Assembly: GCF_024055575.1 (NCBI RefSeq)
Contig: NZ_JAMXOE010000027.1
Coordinates: 20,481-84,480 of the forward strand
From: Mucilaginibacter flavidus
GTDB lineage: Bacteria > Bacteroidota > Bacteroidia > Sphingobacteriales > Sphingobacteriaceae
Direction of reading: 5' to 3'
Length of the DNA stretch: 64,000 nucleotides
Positions 25,367 through 35,582 of this stretch are shown here, piece after piece. The position numbers and the translations under genes were made by a program. Positions within the stretch are counted from its first letter, which is position 1, and each line of letters starts with the position of its first letter. The notes beneath the pieces are model-generated. The model did not search any database, had not been told where the DNA came from, and was given only the letters and a program-made list of their open reading frames with translations.

Positions 25367-27790
25367 ATGATTAAAACCTATCTTAAAACAGCATTCCGCA
25401 GCCTGGTAAAAAACAAGGGTTTTACCTTTATCAATGTATTGGGGCTTGCTCTTGGGCTTGCCGCCTGTCTGCTTATCGTTTTTTATGTATTCGATGAATT
25501 GAGCTACGACCGCTTTAACACCAAAGCCGACCGCATATTCCGCGTTAATAACGAGGTTAAATTTGGCGGCAACACCAACAGCTATGCCTGTTCGCCTGCG
25601 CCAACTGCTGCAGCATTGAAAGCTGATTTTCCCGAAATTGAGCAGGTAGTCCGTTTCAGGGATAGGGGCGGTAACAATGTAAAAAAAGGTAATCAGAGTA
25701 TCCACGAGGATAAAATGATCTACGCCGACAATTCCATTTTTGATGTTTTTACGCTGCCGATTGTAAGCGGCAGCAAGAGCAACGCCTTAACAGCCCCCAA
25801 TACCGTCGCAATAAATGAGAAAACCGCGCTTAAATATTTTAACACTACGAATGCAGTCGGCAAAACACTGACATTTAATGGCAGTGAGTTGTATAAGGTT
25901 ACGGCTGTAATAAAAGATATTCCAAAGCAATCCCATTTTAACTACGATTTCTTTTTAGCGATGCCTGGTTTGGCTGAAAGCAAAGAAGATGCCTGGTTCA
26001 GCGAGGATTATAATACTTATATTTTGCTTAAACCAGGCGCCGATGCCAATAAACTTTCGGGCAAGCTCACCGACTTTTTCCGCAGGCGCGCAGGTCCGCA
26101 GCTAGCCAGCGTGTTGCATTTAACATTCGACAAATTTGAACAGTCGGGCAATTATATCAAGCTATACCTTTTTCCACTCAAAAAAATACACCTTGAATCG
26201 AACATCGGCTCGGAATTGGGGGCAAATGGCGATATCCAATACATCTACATTTTTGCGCTGGTAGCCATATTTATTTTACTGATTGCCTGCGTTAATTTCA
26301 TGAACCTTTCAACGGCGCGCTCATCAAACCGGGCCCGCGAGGTGGGCGTACGTAAAGTGCTTGGTTCGCCGCGTATATATTTGATCGCCCAGTTTTTAAC
26401 TGAATCAATTTTGATAACGCTGGTTGCCACTATAATAGCTGTTTTAGCAGCATGGGCGTTGCTACCATTGTTTAATCAGATGGCTGGCAAGGAATTGGAG
26501 ATTACCGGGCAAATACTACGTTGGCTACTACCGGTGCTGTTGTTTGTCGTAATAGTGATAGGTTGCCTGGCCGGTTCATACCCGGCGCTTTACCTTTCGG
26601 CTTTTCAACCCATAAAGGTGCTGAAAGGCACAATTGCAGCAGGCTTTAAAGGCGGCATGCTTCGCAGTTTCCTGGTGGTTTTTCAGTTTGCAATTTCTAT
26701 ATTTCTAATTATCGGCACGCTGGTTATTTACAACCAGTTAAAATACATTCAAAGTAAAGACCTTGGCTACAGCCGCGACCATGTGTTGGTAATTAATAAC
26801 GTTTGGGCGTTAGGCAACGGTGCTAAAACCTTTAAACAAGAAGTAAAGCAGCTATCGGGCGTACAGGACGTATCACTTAGCGGTGCACTTCCTACCGGCG
26901 GCACAAGGAACAGTACAAGCTTTTTTAAAGACCAGGTGCTCGACCAAAAAAGGGCTGTAACGTCACAGGAATGGACAGTCGATGAGGATTATATCAAAAC
27001 GCTGAAAATTAAGATGTTATTAGGTCGCAATTTTTTAGTTGATATGCGTACCGATACTGCAGGTCTCATCATCAACGAAGCAGCTGCAAAACTGCTGAAT
27101 TTTAAAGATCCGTTAAATCAAACGCTTTACACGCCTGCGGATAACATGGTTACAAAAATGGCCCAATTTCACATTATCGGGGTGATGAAGGACTTTAACT
27201 TTAAGTCGCTCAGGGATAACGTTACGCCTTTGGTATTTCTTTATGGCCAGGACCGCGGCGCATTGAGCATCAGGCTTAAATCAACTAACATGCCGCTATT
27301 AATTAGCCAGGTTGAAGCAAAATATAAAGCGCTGGCGCCTGGACAGCAATTCAACTACTCGTTTATGGATAATGATTTCGATGCATTGTATCGTTCGGAA
27401 CAGCGTATGGGGCAAATATTTATAACGTTTACCTCCCTGGCGATAATAATAGCTTGTTTGGGCTTGTTTGGCCTGGCAGCGTATGCAGCCGAACAGCGCA
27501 CCAAAGAAATTGGCATCCGCAAGGTTTTGGGGGCTAGCGTGTCAGCTATTGTGGGTATGCTTTCAAAGGATTTTATTTTGCTGGTATCTATTTCTATAGC
27601 TATTGCCACCCCAGTTGCCTGGTGGGCCATGCACAACTGGCTGCAAGGCTTTGCGTACCGACAAAATATACAATGGTGGGTGGTGGCGCTGGCTGGTGCA
27701 GGGGCTATTGCAATAGCTTTTGTAACCATCAGCTTCCAATCGGTAAAAGCAGCGCTCACAAACCCCGTTAAAAGTTTAAAAAGCGAATAG
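25367..27790 (+). CDS. P6: MacB_PCD/FtsX ABC permease (P2/P6/P7 subfamily)
   Basis: 807 aa, exactly the length of P7, and nearly colinear with it. Shared blocks include FYVFDELSYDRFNTKADRIF, NSYA-SPAP, AMPGLAESKEDAW, the first-FtsX block YIFALVAIFILLIACVNFMN with STARSSNRAREVGVRK, and SGALPTGG in core 2. Coupling motifs are E325-VGVRKVLGS and E714-IGIRKVLGA. The tail is LTNPVKSLKSE (R to K), shared only with P7 and approximately P10. P6 and P7 look like a recent tandem duplication. Confidence 0.93.
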   Translation: MIKTYLKTAFRSLVKNKGFTFINVLGLALGLAACLLIVFYVFDELSYDRFNTKADRIFRVNNEVKFGGNTNSYACSPAPTAAALKADFPEIEQVVRFRDRGGNNVKKGNQSIHEDKMIYADNSIFDVFTLPIVSGSKSNALTAPNTVAINEKTALKYFNTTNAVGKTLTFNGSELYKVTAVIKDIPKQSHFNYDFFLAMPGLAESKEDAWFSEDYNTYILLKPGADANKLSGKLTDFFRRRAGPQLASVLHLTFDKFEQSGNYIKLYLFPLKKIHLESNIGSELGANGDIQYIYIFALVAIFILLIACVNFMNLSTARSSNRAREVGVRKVLGSPRIYLIAQFLTESILITLVATIIAVLAAWALLPLFNQMAGKELEITGQILRWLLPVLLFVVIVIGCLAGSYPALYLSAFQPIKVLKGTIAAGFKGGMLRSFLVVFQFAISIFLIIGTLVIYNQLKYIQSKDLGYSRDHVLVINNVWALGNGAKTFKQEVKQLSGVQDVSLSGALPTGGTRNSTSFFKDQVLDQKRAVTSQEWTVDEDYIKTLKIKMLLGRNFLVDMRTDTAGLIINEAAAKLLNFKDPLNQTLYTPADNMVTKMAQFHIIGVMKDFNFKSLRDNVTPLVFLYGQDRGALSIRLKSTNMPLLISQVEAKYKALAPGQQFNYSFMDNDFDALYRSEQRMGQIFITFTSLAIIIACLGLFGLAAYAAEQRTKEIGIRKVLGASVSAIVGMLSKDFILLVSISIAIATPVAWWAMHNWLQGFAYRQNIQWWVVALAGAGAIAIAFVTISFQSVKAALTNPVKSLKSE

Positions 27791-27815
27791 TTAACTAATT
27801 TTTTTTAAAACCGGT

Positions 27816-27845
27816 GCAACTAAATGGACTAATAAGTCGTCTTAT
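27816..27845 (+). promoter_or_regulatory. ECF-sigma-type promoter upstream of P7
   Basis: GGTGCAAC (GCAAC at 27816-27820), an 18-nt spacer, then CGTCTTAT (GTC at 27839-27841), 42 bp before the P7 ATG. The layout matches Bacteroidota ECF-type -35/-10 elements and two other copies here (33101, 39593). Confidence 0.6.
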
Positions 27846-27882
27846 TTTTATAAAAGTTGCCCCAACCTAAAACTAAACAGAA

Positions 27883-30306
27883 ATGATAAAAAACTATATA
27901 AAAACTGCGTTTCGCGGTTTGATGAAAAACAAGGGTTTTACATTTATTAATGTTTTCGGCCTGGCTTTGGGGCTGGCAACCTGCCTGTTAATTGTATTTT
28001 ATGTTTTTGATGAGCTAAGCTTTGACAGCTACAACACAAAAGCCGACAGGATTTTCCGCGTTAACAACAATATAAAATTCGGTGGTAACGAAAACTCTTA
28101 CGCGGTATCACCAGCACCTGCTGCTGCCGCTATGAAAGCAGATTTTGCGGAAATTGAGCAAGTAGCCCGGTTCCGTAATAATGGTGGAAACCAGGTAAAA
28201 AAGGGTAAGCAAAATATTGTTGAGGATAGAATGGTTTATGCCGATAATTCCATATTCAGCATTTTTACATTACCAATGATAAGCGGCAGCCCTCAAAATG
28301 CCCTTACCGCGCCCCACACGGTTGTTATAACCGAAAAGATGGCCAAAAAATATTTTGACCGCACCGATGTTGTGGGGCAAACGTTAACTTTTAATGATAC
28401 ATCGCTTTATAAAGTAACGGCCGTTTTAAAAAATATCCCCAAACAGTCGCACTTTAATTTCGACTTTTTTATTGCAATGCCGGGCCTTGCAGAAAGTAAG
28501 GAAGATGCCTGGTTAAGCAATAACTTTAATACCTACGTTTTGCTGAAAGAAGGTGCAGATATAAAGAAACTTGATGCTAAAATGACGGCGTTTATGATAA
28601 AGCATGCCGGTCCGCAATTGCAGAGCATGATCCATTTAAGTTTTACCGATTTTGAAAAAGCCGGTAATTACTATAAGCTTGATTTTATTCCGTTAAGAAG
28701 GATACACCTGCATTCAATCAGCGTGGCGGAATTAGATGTGAATGGCGATATCAAATACGTCTACATCTTTTCAGGTGTTGCTATTCTTATTTTACTGATA
28801 GCTTGCGTTAATTTCATGAACCTTTCAACTGCCCGCTCATCAAACCGGGCCCGCGAGGTGGGGGTACGCAAAGTATTGGGCTCGCCGCGCAAACACCTGA
28901 TCTTTCAGTTTCTAACCGAATCTGTATTGGTTACGTTGTTCGCTACCCTGATAGCTTTACTGGCTGCCTGGCTGTTTTTACCGGAATTCAACAAAATGGC
29001 CGGCAAGGAGTTGGTAGTAACCGGGCAAATTATATCGTGGTTATTGCCAACCCTGCTTTTGATAATTATTATAATCGGGTGTCTAGCAGGCTCATACCCT
29101 GCTTTATACATGTCGGCTTTTCAACCCATAGAAGTATTGAAGGGGAAAATTGCAGCCGGGTTTAAAGGGGGGATGTTTCGCAACATACTGGTCGTTGGTC
29201 AGTTTTGTATCTCTATATTTCTTATAATAAGTACACTGGTCATCTACAATCAGCTCCAATACATACAAAGTAAAGACTTGGGCTATAACCGCGACCACGT
29301 ACTGGTTATAAAAAATGTGTGGTCGCTGGGCAAAGGCGCTAAGTCATTTCGCGACGAAGTAAAGACCCTTGCCGGGGTGCAAAATGCTTCGTTATCCGGG
29401 GCACTACCTACAGGAGGCTACGGCAATAGTAGTGCTTTTTTTAAAACACCTACGTTGGACCAAAAACAATCAATACTTTCCCAAATTTGGCCGGCCGACG
29501 AAAATTATATGCCGACACTGGGCATTAAAATTATTGCCGGCAGAAATTTTTCGAAGGAAATGTCGACAGACACGGCTGCATTGATAATTAACGAAGCCGC
29601 GGCCAAGCAACTTGCTTTCGCAAATCCTATCGATCAATTTATGTATGCCCCTAACGACCGGATGGGTAAAACCATCAAAAAGTACCACATTATCGGCGTG
29701 ATGAAAAACTTTAACTACAGATCGCTTAAAGATAACATAACGCCGTTAATGTTCAATATGGATGAAGACCGCGGCGCTGTAACTGTCCGCGTTAAGTCTG
29801 CTAATATCCCAGCCATCATACAACAAATAAAAAATAAGTACAACTCATTCTCGCCCACGCAGGCGTTTGCCTACTCATTTATGGACGAGGACTTTGATGC
29901 CATATACCGCGCAGAACAACGTATCGGGACAATATCTGTAGCATTTACTTCGCTTGCCGTAGTGATAGCCTGCTTAGGGCTATTTGGGCTGGCCGCATAT
30001 GCCGCTGAACAACGCACCAAAGAAATCGGCATCCGCAAGGTATTAGGCGCCAACGTTTCAACTATAGTGGGCCTGCTGTCAAAGGATTTTATAAAGCTGG
30101 TGTTAATATCTATAGGAATTGCAACGCCCGGAGCCTGGTTGGCCATGCATGGCTGGTTACAGGGTTTTGCTTACCGGCAAAATGTCCAATGGTGGGTGTT
30201 GGTACTGGCCGGCATCGGCGCAATTTTAATAGCATTTGTAACCATCAGCTTTCAATCAATAAAGGCTGCTCTTACTAATCCGGTTAAAAGTTTGAAAAGT
30301 GAGTGA
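27883..30306 (+). CDS. P7: MacB_PCD/FtsX ABC permease (P2/P6/P7 subfamily)
   Basis: 807 aa. Differences from its twin P6 concentrate in the periplasmic cores (for example IKFGGNENSYAVSPAP and GYGNSSAFFKTPTLDQK), as expected if the copies differ in what they bind, while TM and coupling segments are near-identical. Coupling motifs are E325-VGVRKVLGS and E714-IGIRKVLGA. The tail is LTNPVKSLKSE. It has its own ECF-type promoter, unlike P6. The stop TGA runs into repeat R2. Confidence 0.93.
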   Translation: MIKNYIKTAFRGLMKNKGFTFINVFGLALGLATCLLIVFYVFDELSFDSYNTKADRIFRVNNNIKFGGNENSYAVSPAPAAAAMKADFAEIEQVARFRNNGGNQVKKGKQNIVEDRMVYADNSIFSIFTLPMISGSPQNALTAPHTVVITEKMAKKYFDRTDVVGQTLTFNDTSLYKVTAVLKNIPKQSHFNFDFFIAMPGLAESKEDAWLSNNFNTYVLLKEGADIKKLDAKMTAFMIKHAGPQLQSMIHLSFTDFEKAGNYYKLDFIPLRRIHLHSISVAELDVNGDIKYVYIFSGVAILILLIACVNFMNLSTARSSNRAREVGVRKVLGSPRKHLIFQFLTESVLVTLFATLIALLAAWLFLPEFNKMAGKELVVTGQIISWLLPTLLLIIIIIGCLAGSYPALYMSAFQPIEVLKGKIAAGFKGGMFRNILVVGQFCISIFLIISTLVIYNQLQYIQSKDLGYNRDHVLVIKNVWSLGKGAKSFRDEVKTLAGVQNASLSGALPTGGYGNSSAFFKTPTLDQKQSILSQIWPADENYMPTLGIKIIAGRNFSKEMSTDTAALIINEAAAKQLAFANPIDQFMYAPNDRMGKTIKKYHIIGVMKNFNYRSLKDNITPLMFNMDEDRGAVTVRVKSANIPAIIQQIKNKYNSFSPTQAFAYSFMDEDFDAIYRAEQRIGTISVAFTSLAVVIACLGLFGLAAYAAEQRTKEIGIRKVLGANVSTIVGLLSKDFIKLVLISIGIATPGAWLAMHGWLQGFAYRQNVQWWVLVLAGIGAILIAFVTISFQSIKAALTNPVKSLKSE

Positions 30307-30420
30307 TTAGAGGTTGGAGACTAGAGATTAGTTGAAAAATGCACTGTGAAATTGTTCGTGGTAAGTATGCGATTCGTTCTTTACCAATGAACTAATGAAC
30401 GACTGAACTAATGAACCAAA
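30302..30420 (+). repeat. Repeat modules R2 and R3 between P7 and P8
   Basis: R2 (GTGATTAGAGGTTGGAGAC then TAGAGATTAGTTG) includes the P7 stop. R3 (ACCAATGAACTAATGAACGA then CTGAACTAATGAACCAAAC) ends at the P8 ATG. An inverted near-copy of this R2 lies at 58739-58772. Confidence 0.7.
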
Positions 30421-30421
30421 C

Positions 30422-32899
30422 ATGATAAAGAACTATTTCAAAATTGCCTGGCGTAACCTGGTACGCAACAAAGTAAGCAGTATAATAAACATAAGCGGGC
30501 TGGCCATCGGGCTGGCCTGCGTGCTGTTGATTAGTATGTATGTAGCCGATGAACTGAGCTACGACCGCTTTTTTAAGGATGCTGACCGCATTTACCGCGT
30601 AAACATTGACGGTAAAATGGGTAACAACCAGTTTGTGGTTGGACATACTGGTCCGCCTGTGGGGGCTGCATTACAAAATAACTTCCCGCAAGTTGAAAGC
30701 TACACCCGTATGTACTTGCCCGGCGACGAGATTATCCATTTCGAAAACAACGGGCAGAAAAGTTCAGTTACCGAAAAAGGCCTGCTGGCAGTTGATTCCA
30801 ATTTCCTTAAGTTTTTCAATTTCCCATTAGTTGCCGGTGATGCTTCTACCTGTCTAAATGGCATCAACTCGGTTGTACTTACCCAAAAAGCTGCTAAAAA
30901 GTATTTTGGTGACGCATCGCCGATAGGCAAAACGTTAGTGTTTGATGAATACAAGACGCCTTTTACGGTCACCGCTGTTTTAAAAGATATCCCAAAGCAG
31001 TCGTCATTACAATTCGAGCTGTTACAAAATACAGCAAGTATCCCTCCGGTAAAACGTTTTGCCTGGAGCTGGGTATGGTTACAAATGGCCACTTATATAA
31101 AGCTTACTCCTGATGCTGCGGCCGACCCGAAAACCACAGCAAAATTAGAGGCCAGGTTGCCTCAAATGGTAGCGACTCAAGCCGCCAGCGCTTTTAAACG
31201 CATTGGCCAGCCATTTGAGGAGTTTAGGAAGAAAGGCGGCAAATGGGATTTACACCTGCAACCATTAACCGATTTACACCTTTACTCAGCAAACATTGGC
31301 ACCAGGTATCTCGACCCAAGCGATATTAAGTACGTTTATATATTTTCGGCAATAGCTTTATTCATTATACTATTGGCTTGCGTTAATTTCATGAACTTAT
31401 CGACAGCGCAAGCTGCCAAGCGGGCAAAGGAGGTGGGTATACGCAAGGTTTTGGGTTCGTTGCGTAAACAACTGATAAAGCAATTTATAACTGAGGCTAT
31501 CTTATACAGTTCCCTGGCTGCCCTTGTTGCCATAATTATAGTAACACTGGTACTGCCGGCATTCAACGACATCGCAAATAAAGAGCTATCCGTTAGTAAT
31601 TTCCTTGGGTTTAAATCTGGCCTTGGAATTTTATCATTAATAATAATTACCGGCTTGCTTGCAGGTAGCTATCCGGCATTTTTCCTTACATCGTTAAAAC
31701 CAGTCAGCATTTTAAAAGGTAGCGGACTATTCCGCAATAATGGGAACGGCTTTTTTACAAGGAATGCCTTGGTGGTTTTCCAGTTTACCGTATCTACCGT
31801 GCTTATTATATGCACCATTGTTGTTTACAAACAATTAATGTACAGCCAAAGCAAAGACCTTGGGCTGAATAAAGAAAACGTTTTGGTGTTATCAAACACT
31901 GACAGACTCGGCAAAAACGCAGAGGGCCTGCGCAACGAGTTAGCAAAACTCCCGCAGATTAGCAGCGCCACCATATCAACCAGTTTGCCAACCAAAAATT
32001 CTTTTGGCGATACCTATATTCCCGAGCTAAACGCAGGTGATGTACATAGCGCGGAAAATAACATCATGCTGGCATCATTTATTGTAGATGAAGCTTTTAT
32101 ACCTACCCTAAACCTGAAAGTTAAAAGTGGCCGGGCATTCGCTAAAGATTTTTCAGACTCAGCATCTGTGATATTGAACGAAACTGCGGTAAAACAAATA
32201 GGGTGGAAGGACCCTATCGGCAAAATGCTTACTTACCCCGGCAATAATAACCAGCGTTTTAAAGTAATAGGCGTGGTAAAAGATTTCAATACCGAATCGT
32301 TACGCGCAGAGATTGCGCCTTTCGCTTTATTTTACACTACATCAAATACTTATAACATTGGCACTTCATTTATTTCGGTAAGGATAAAGGCAGGCGATTA
32401 TGCTGCCGCGATAGAAAATATCGAAAGAAAATGGAAAGAGTTTGCGCCAACCACTCCGTTTGATTACAGTTTTATGGATGCTGAATTTGACAAACTGTAC
32501 AAATCCGACCGGGTAATGGGCAAAGTGTTCACCGTGTTTACCGCGCTGTCTGTAATAGTGGCCTGCCTTGGTTTACTCGGCCTGGCCATATACACAGCCG
32601 AAAAACGTATGAAAGAAATCAGCATCAGGAAAGTATTGGGCGCCAGCGTACCAAACCTGGTAACCATGCTTTCAGCAGATTTTTTGAAGCTGATAATTAT
32701 CGCATCTGTATTGGCGTTTCCCATTGCCTGGTATGCCATGAGTAAATGGCTGCAAGGCTTCGCTTTCCGAACCGATATTAGCTGGTGGGTATTTGCCTTG
32801 TCTGCAGGGATAACGATATTAATAGCATTAGTTACTATCAGCTACCAATCAATAAAAGCGGCGCTGACCAATCCCGGGGTGAGTTTGAGGAGCGAGTAA
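30422..32899 (+). CDS. P8: MacB_PCD/FtsX ABC permease
   Basis: 825 aa, longer than most because of an extended core 1 (extra residues ~235-280, ...DAAADPKTTAKLEARLPQM). TM1 ~19-41. Core 1 has KKYFGDASPIGKTLVF and VLKDIPKQSSLQFEL. Coupling motifs are E337-VGIRKVLGS and E732-ISIRKVLGA; the second has S in place of the near-invariant G. Core 2 has VVKDFNTESLRAEI. The tail is LTNPGVSLRSE, a departure from NPVKS. It probably shares the P7 transcript (115-bp gap made of repeats). Confidence 0.93.
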   Translation: MIKNYFKIAWRNLVRNKVSSIINISGLAIGLACVLLISMYVADELSYDRFFKDADRIYRVNIDGKMGNNQFVVGHTGPPVGAALQNNFPQVESYTRMYLPGDEIIHFENNGQKSSVTEKGLLAVDSNFLKFFNFPLVAGDASTCLNGINSVVLTQKAAKKYFGDASPIGKTLVFDEYKTPFTVTAVLKDIPKQSSLQFELLQNTASIPPVKRFAWSWVWLQMATYIKLTPDAAADPKTTAKLEARLPQMVATQAASAFKRIGQPFEEFRKKGGKWDLHLQPLTDLHLYSANIGTRYLDPSDIKYVYIFSAIALFIILLACVNFMNLSTAQAAKRAKEVGIRKVLGSLRKQLIKQFITEAILYSSLAALVAIIIVTLVLPAFNDIANKELSVSNFLGFKSGLGILSLIIITGLLAGSYPAFFLTSLKPVSILKGSGLFRNNGNGFFTRNALVVFQFTVSTVLIICTIVVYKQLMYSQSKDLGLNKENVLVLSNTDRLGKNAEGLRNELAKLPQISSATISTSLPTKNSFGDTYIPELNAGDVHSAENNIMLASFIVDEAFIPTLNLKVKSGRAFAKDFSDSASVILNETAVKQIGWKDPIGKMLTYPGNNNQRFKVIGVVKDFNTESLRAEIAPFALFYTTSNTYNIGTSFISVRIKAGDYAAAIENIERKWKEFAPTTPFDYSFMDAEFDKLYKSDRVMGKVFTVFTALSVIVACLGLLGLAIYTAEKRMKEISIRKVLGASVPNLVTMLSADFLKLIIIASVLAFPIAWYAMSKWLQGFAFRTDISWWVFALSAGITILIALVTISYQSIKAALTNPGVSLRSE

Positions 32900-33164
32900 A
32901 TGTCATTCGTCATTAATGGATGGCGGCGATTTACCAATGACTAATGACAGCGCAGCGTAATAACTAATGAGGCGAAGCAAATTACAGCCTAGCGAAATGA
33001 CTAATGACAAAAAAGAAATCCCCCTAAGGCGGCGATACAAAGAAAAGAAACATGAAATAGATTTATATGGCCTTAAAATGCAATAAAGTTTTAAACTGAT
33101 GCAACGCATTGGTGATTTTAACAGTCTATTAAATTATTAAAATAAACGCTCAACTTTTTTCACG
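32900..33164 (+). other. Gap before P9 with CAATGACTAATGACA-type repeats
   Basis: 265 bp. The left half carries the R3-variant words CCAATGACTAATGACAGCG, GAAATGACTAATGACA (32934-33008), also seen at 35552, 51048 and 61400. The right half carries an ECF-type promoter (33101-33130). No gene. Confidence 0.6.
33101..33130 (+). promoter_or_regulatory. ECF-sigma-type promoter upstream of P9
   Basis: CTGATGCAACG (GCAAC 33101-33105), 18-nt spacer, GTCTATTAAAT (GTC 33124-33126), 35 bp before the P9 ATG. Very close to the copy before the DUF4097 gene (TTGATGCAACG ... GTCTATTA). Confidence 0.65.
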
Positions 33165-35540
33165 ATGTTTAAAAATTACCTGAAAATCACCTGGAGAAAT
33201 TTGCTACGGCATAAGGCATTTTCTGCTATTAATATTGTTGGCCTGGCCATAGGAATGGCAAGCGCTGCGCTGATACTGTTATGGATACAAAACGAAGTTA
33301 GTTTCGACCAGTTTCACGAAAAGAATGACAGGCTATACTCAGTTTATAACCGTTCGGTATTTGATGGTAAACTTTGGTGCTGGAATACCACACCAAAAGT
33401 AATGGGCAAGATTATAAAACAGGAATATCCGCAGGTTGAAGATGTTTGCCGTACAAACTGGGGCTCCACATTCCTGTTTACCGTGGGCGATAAACATTTA
33501 AACCTACAGGGAAACTTTACCGACCCAAGTTTTTTAACTATGTTCAGCTTTCCGCTGGTGCACGGCGATAAACATACGGCGCTTAACACTATACACAGCA
33601 TTGTGATAACCGAGAAGCTATCGAAAAAGCTTTTTGGGAATGATAACGCCATGGGTAAAAGTATTAAAATAGATAGTAATGCCTACTTTACGGTAACCGG
33701 CGTTATGAAGGATTTACCCAATAATACCAGGTTTAGTTTTGAGTATTTGATGCCCTGGACATATATGACGAAAATTGGGCAGGACGATCAATACTGGGGC
33801 AACAATTCTATCCAAACCTGGGTATTACTAAAACCCGGGGTTACCGAAGCCATGGCGAACAAGGCGCTTGTTAACGTCACCAAATCTCATTCAGATACAA
33901 AGGACATACAGCAATTTGTGTACCCGCTAAGTAAACTTCGGCTATATTCAAAATTTGACGAAAAAGGCCATCCCGATGGCGGGCGAATATCTACCGTTCG
34001 TACTTTTTCGCTTATTGCCGCATTTATATTGCTGATAGCCTGTATCAATTTTATGAACCTTAGCACCGCCCGCAGCGAACGGCGCGCCCGCGAGGTGGGC
34101 ATCCGCAAGGTTGTTGGTGCATTAAGGGGTTCATTAATCAGCCAATTTTTAGGGGAATCGGTTTTAATAGCTTTTATTGCAGGCGTAATTGCCCTGGTAG
34201 CTGTGCAAATCAGCATGTCGGGCTTTAATTTGCTAACCGAGAAAACGTTATTCGTTCCTTATGGCAGCGTTAGTTTCTGGCTTGTATTTGTAGGTTTTAT
34301 TTTATTTACCGGTTTAATTTCCGGTAGCTATCCTGCGTTGTATCTTTCCTCATTTAAGCCGGTAAGTGTATTGAAAGGCACATTTAAAGCAGCCAACGCA
34401 GTAATTACCCCACGTAAAGTGCTGGTGGTAGTGCAGTTTTGGTTTGCGGTGGTGCTGATAATTTGTACCATAATAATCCGTCAGCAGTTGCAATATGCCC
34501 AGGACAGGGACATCGGCTATAAAAAGGACAACCTGGTTTATGTTTCCATGACAGGCAATATTGAAAAAAATTATTTAGCTATACGGAATGACCTCATTGC
34601 AAGCGGAGCGGCTACTTCTGTTACAAAAACAAGTGCACCGATTACGCAGGGCTGGAGCGATAGCTGGGGGTACACGTGGAAGGGGCATATGGATAAAAAT
34701 AAAATTGACTTTAACATATTTAACACTGATGGCGACTTTGTAAAAACCATGGGGCTTAAAATTGTTGCAGGCCGCGATATCGACGTTAAAACCTACCCAA
34801 CCGATTCGATGGCGATGCTTTTAAACGAAGCGGCTGTTAAAATTATGGGACTTAAAAATCCCGTTGGCGAAATTGTCAACAACGGCGAGGGGAAAGACGC
34901 CCGCCACTATAAAATTGTTGGCGTGGTCAAAGATTTTATATTGCAATCACCTTATGAGCCCGTTAAGCATATGCTTATACAAGGCCCAAAATCGTGGTTT
35001 AACTTTATACATTTTAAGCTTAACCCGGCCAACACTACGGCTAATAACCTAAAACGCGCCGAGGGAGTGTTCAAAAAATACAATCCTGATTACCCGTTTG
35101 AATACAATTTTGTAGACCAGGAATACGCCCGGAAATTTGGGGATGAGCAGCGGTTAGGCACTTTAGCCAGCTTATTTGCCGGTTTAACCATCTTTATTTC
35201 GTGCCTTGGTTTATTTGGTTTGGCTACCTACATGGCCCACAACCGGATAAAAGAAATTGGTGTGCGTAAAGTGTTAGGCGCATCGGTTACAAGCGTTACC
35301 ACCTTACTATCAAAAGACTTTTTAATACTGGTGATGATTGCCTTTGTTTTGGCAATACCAATGGCCTGGTGGGCCATGCACACATGGCTGCAAAGCTACG
35401 CTTACCGAGTACCAATCAGTATTTGGGTATTCGTAATTGCAGCATTTGTAACCGTATTTATTTCGCTGGCTACAGTAAGCTTCCAGGCTATAAAAGCCGC
35501 GCTTACTAACCCGGTGAAGAGCTTAAGGACAAACGACTAA
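33165..35540 (+). CDS. P9: MacB_PCD/FtsX ABC permease
   Basis: 791 aa, in the P4/P9/P19 group: LLWIQNEVSFDQFHEKNDRL after TM1, W-N-T-T-P and M-G-K-I-I-K-Q-E-Y-P in core 1, a core-1 end LRLYSKFDEKGHPDGGRIS, and a core-2 start TKTSAPITQGWSDSW. Coupling motifs are E310-VGIRKVVGA and E698-IGVRKVLGA. The tail is LTNPVKSLRTND, the only one that loses the final SE. It has its own ECF-type promoter and probably drives P10 too (only 42 bp apart). Confidence 0.93.
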   Translation: MFKNYLKITWRNLLRHKAFSAINIVGLAIGMASAALILLWIQNEVSFDQFHEKNDRLYSVYNRSVFDGKLWCWNTTPKVMGKIIKQEYPQVEDVCRTNWGSTFLFTVGDKHLNLQGNFTDPSFLTMFSFPLVHGDKHTALNTIHSIVITEKLSKKLFGNDNAMGKSIKIDSNAYFTVTGVMKDLPNNTRFSFEYLMPWTYMTKIGQDDQYWGNNSIQTWVLLKPGVTEAMANKALVNVTKSHSDTKDIQQFVYPLSKLRLYSKFDEKGHPDGGRISTVRTFSLIAAFILLIACINFMNLSTARSERRAREVGIRKVVGALRGSLISQFLGESVLIAFIAGVIALVAVQISMSGFNLLTEKTLFVPYGSVSFWLVFVGFILFTGLISGSYPALYLSSFKPVSVLKGTFKAANAVITPRKVLVVVQFWFAVVLIICTIIIRQQLQYAQDRDIGYKKDNLVYVSMTGNIEKNYLAIRNDLIASGAATSVTKTSAPITQGWSDSWGYTWKGHMDKNKIDFNIFNTDGDFVKTMGLKIVAGRDIDVKTYPTDSMAMLLNEAAVKIMGLKNPVGEIVNNGEGKDARHYKIVGVVKDFILQSPYEPVKHMLIQGPKSWFNFIHFKLNPANTTANNLKRAEGVFKKYNPDYPFEYNFVDQEYARKFGDEQRLGTLASLFAGLTIFISCLGLFGLATYMAHNRIKEIGVRKVLGASVTSVTTLLSKDFLILVMIAFVLAIPMAWWAMHTWLQSYAYRVPISIWVFVIAAFVTVFISLATVSFQAIKAALTNPVKSLRTND

Positions 35541-35582
35541 CTTTGTGTGGCAGCGCACCGAAATGACTAATGACCAAATAAC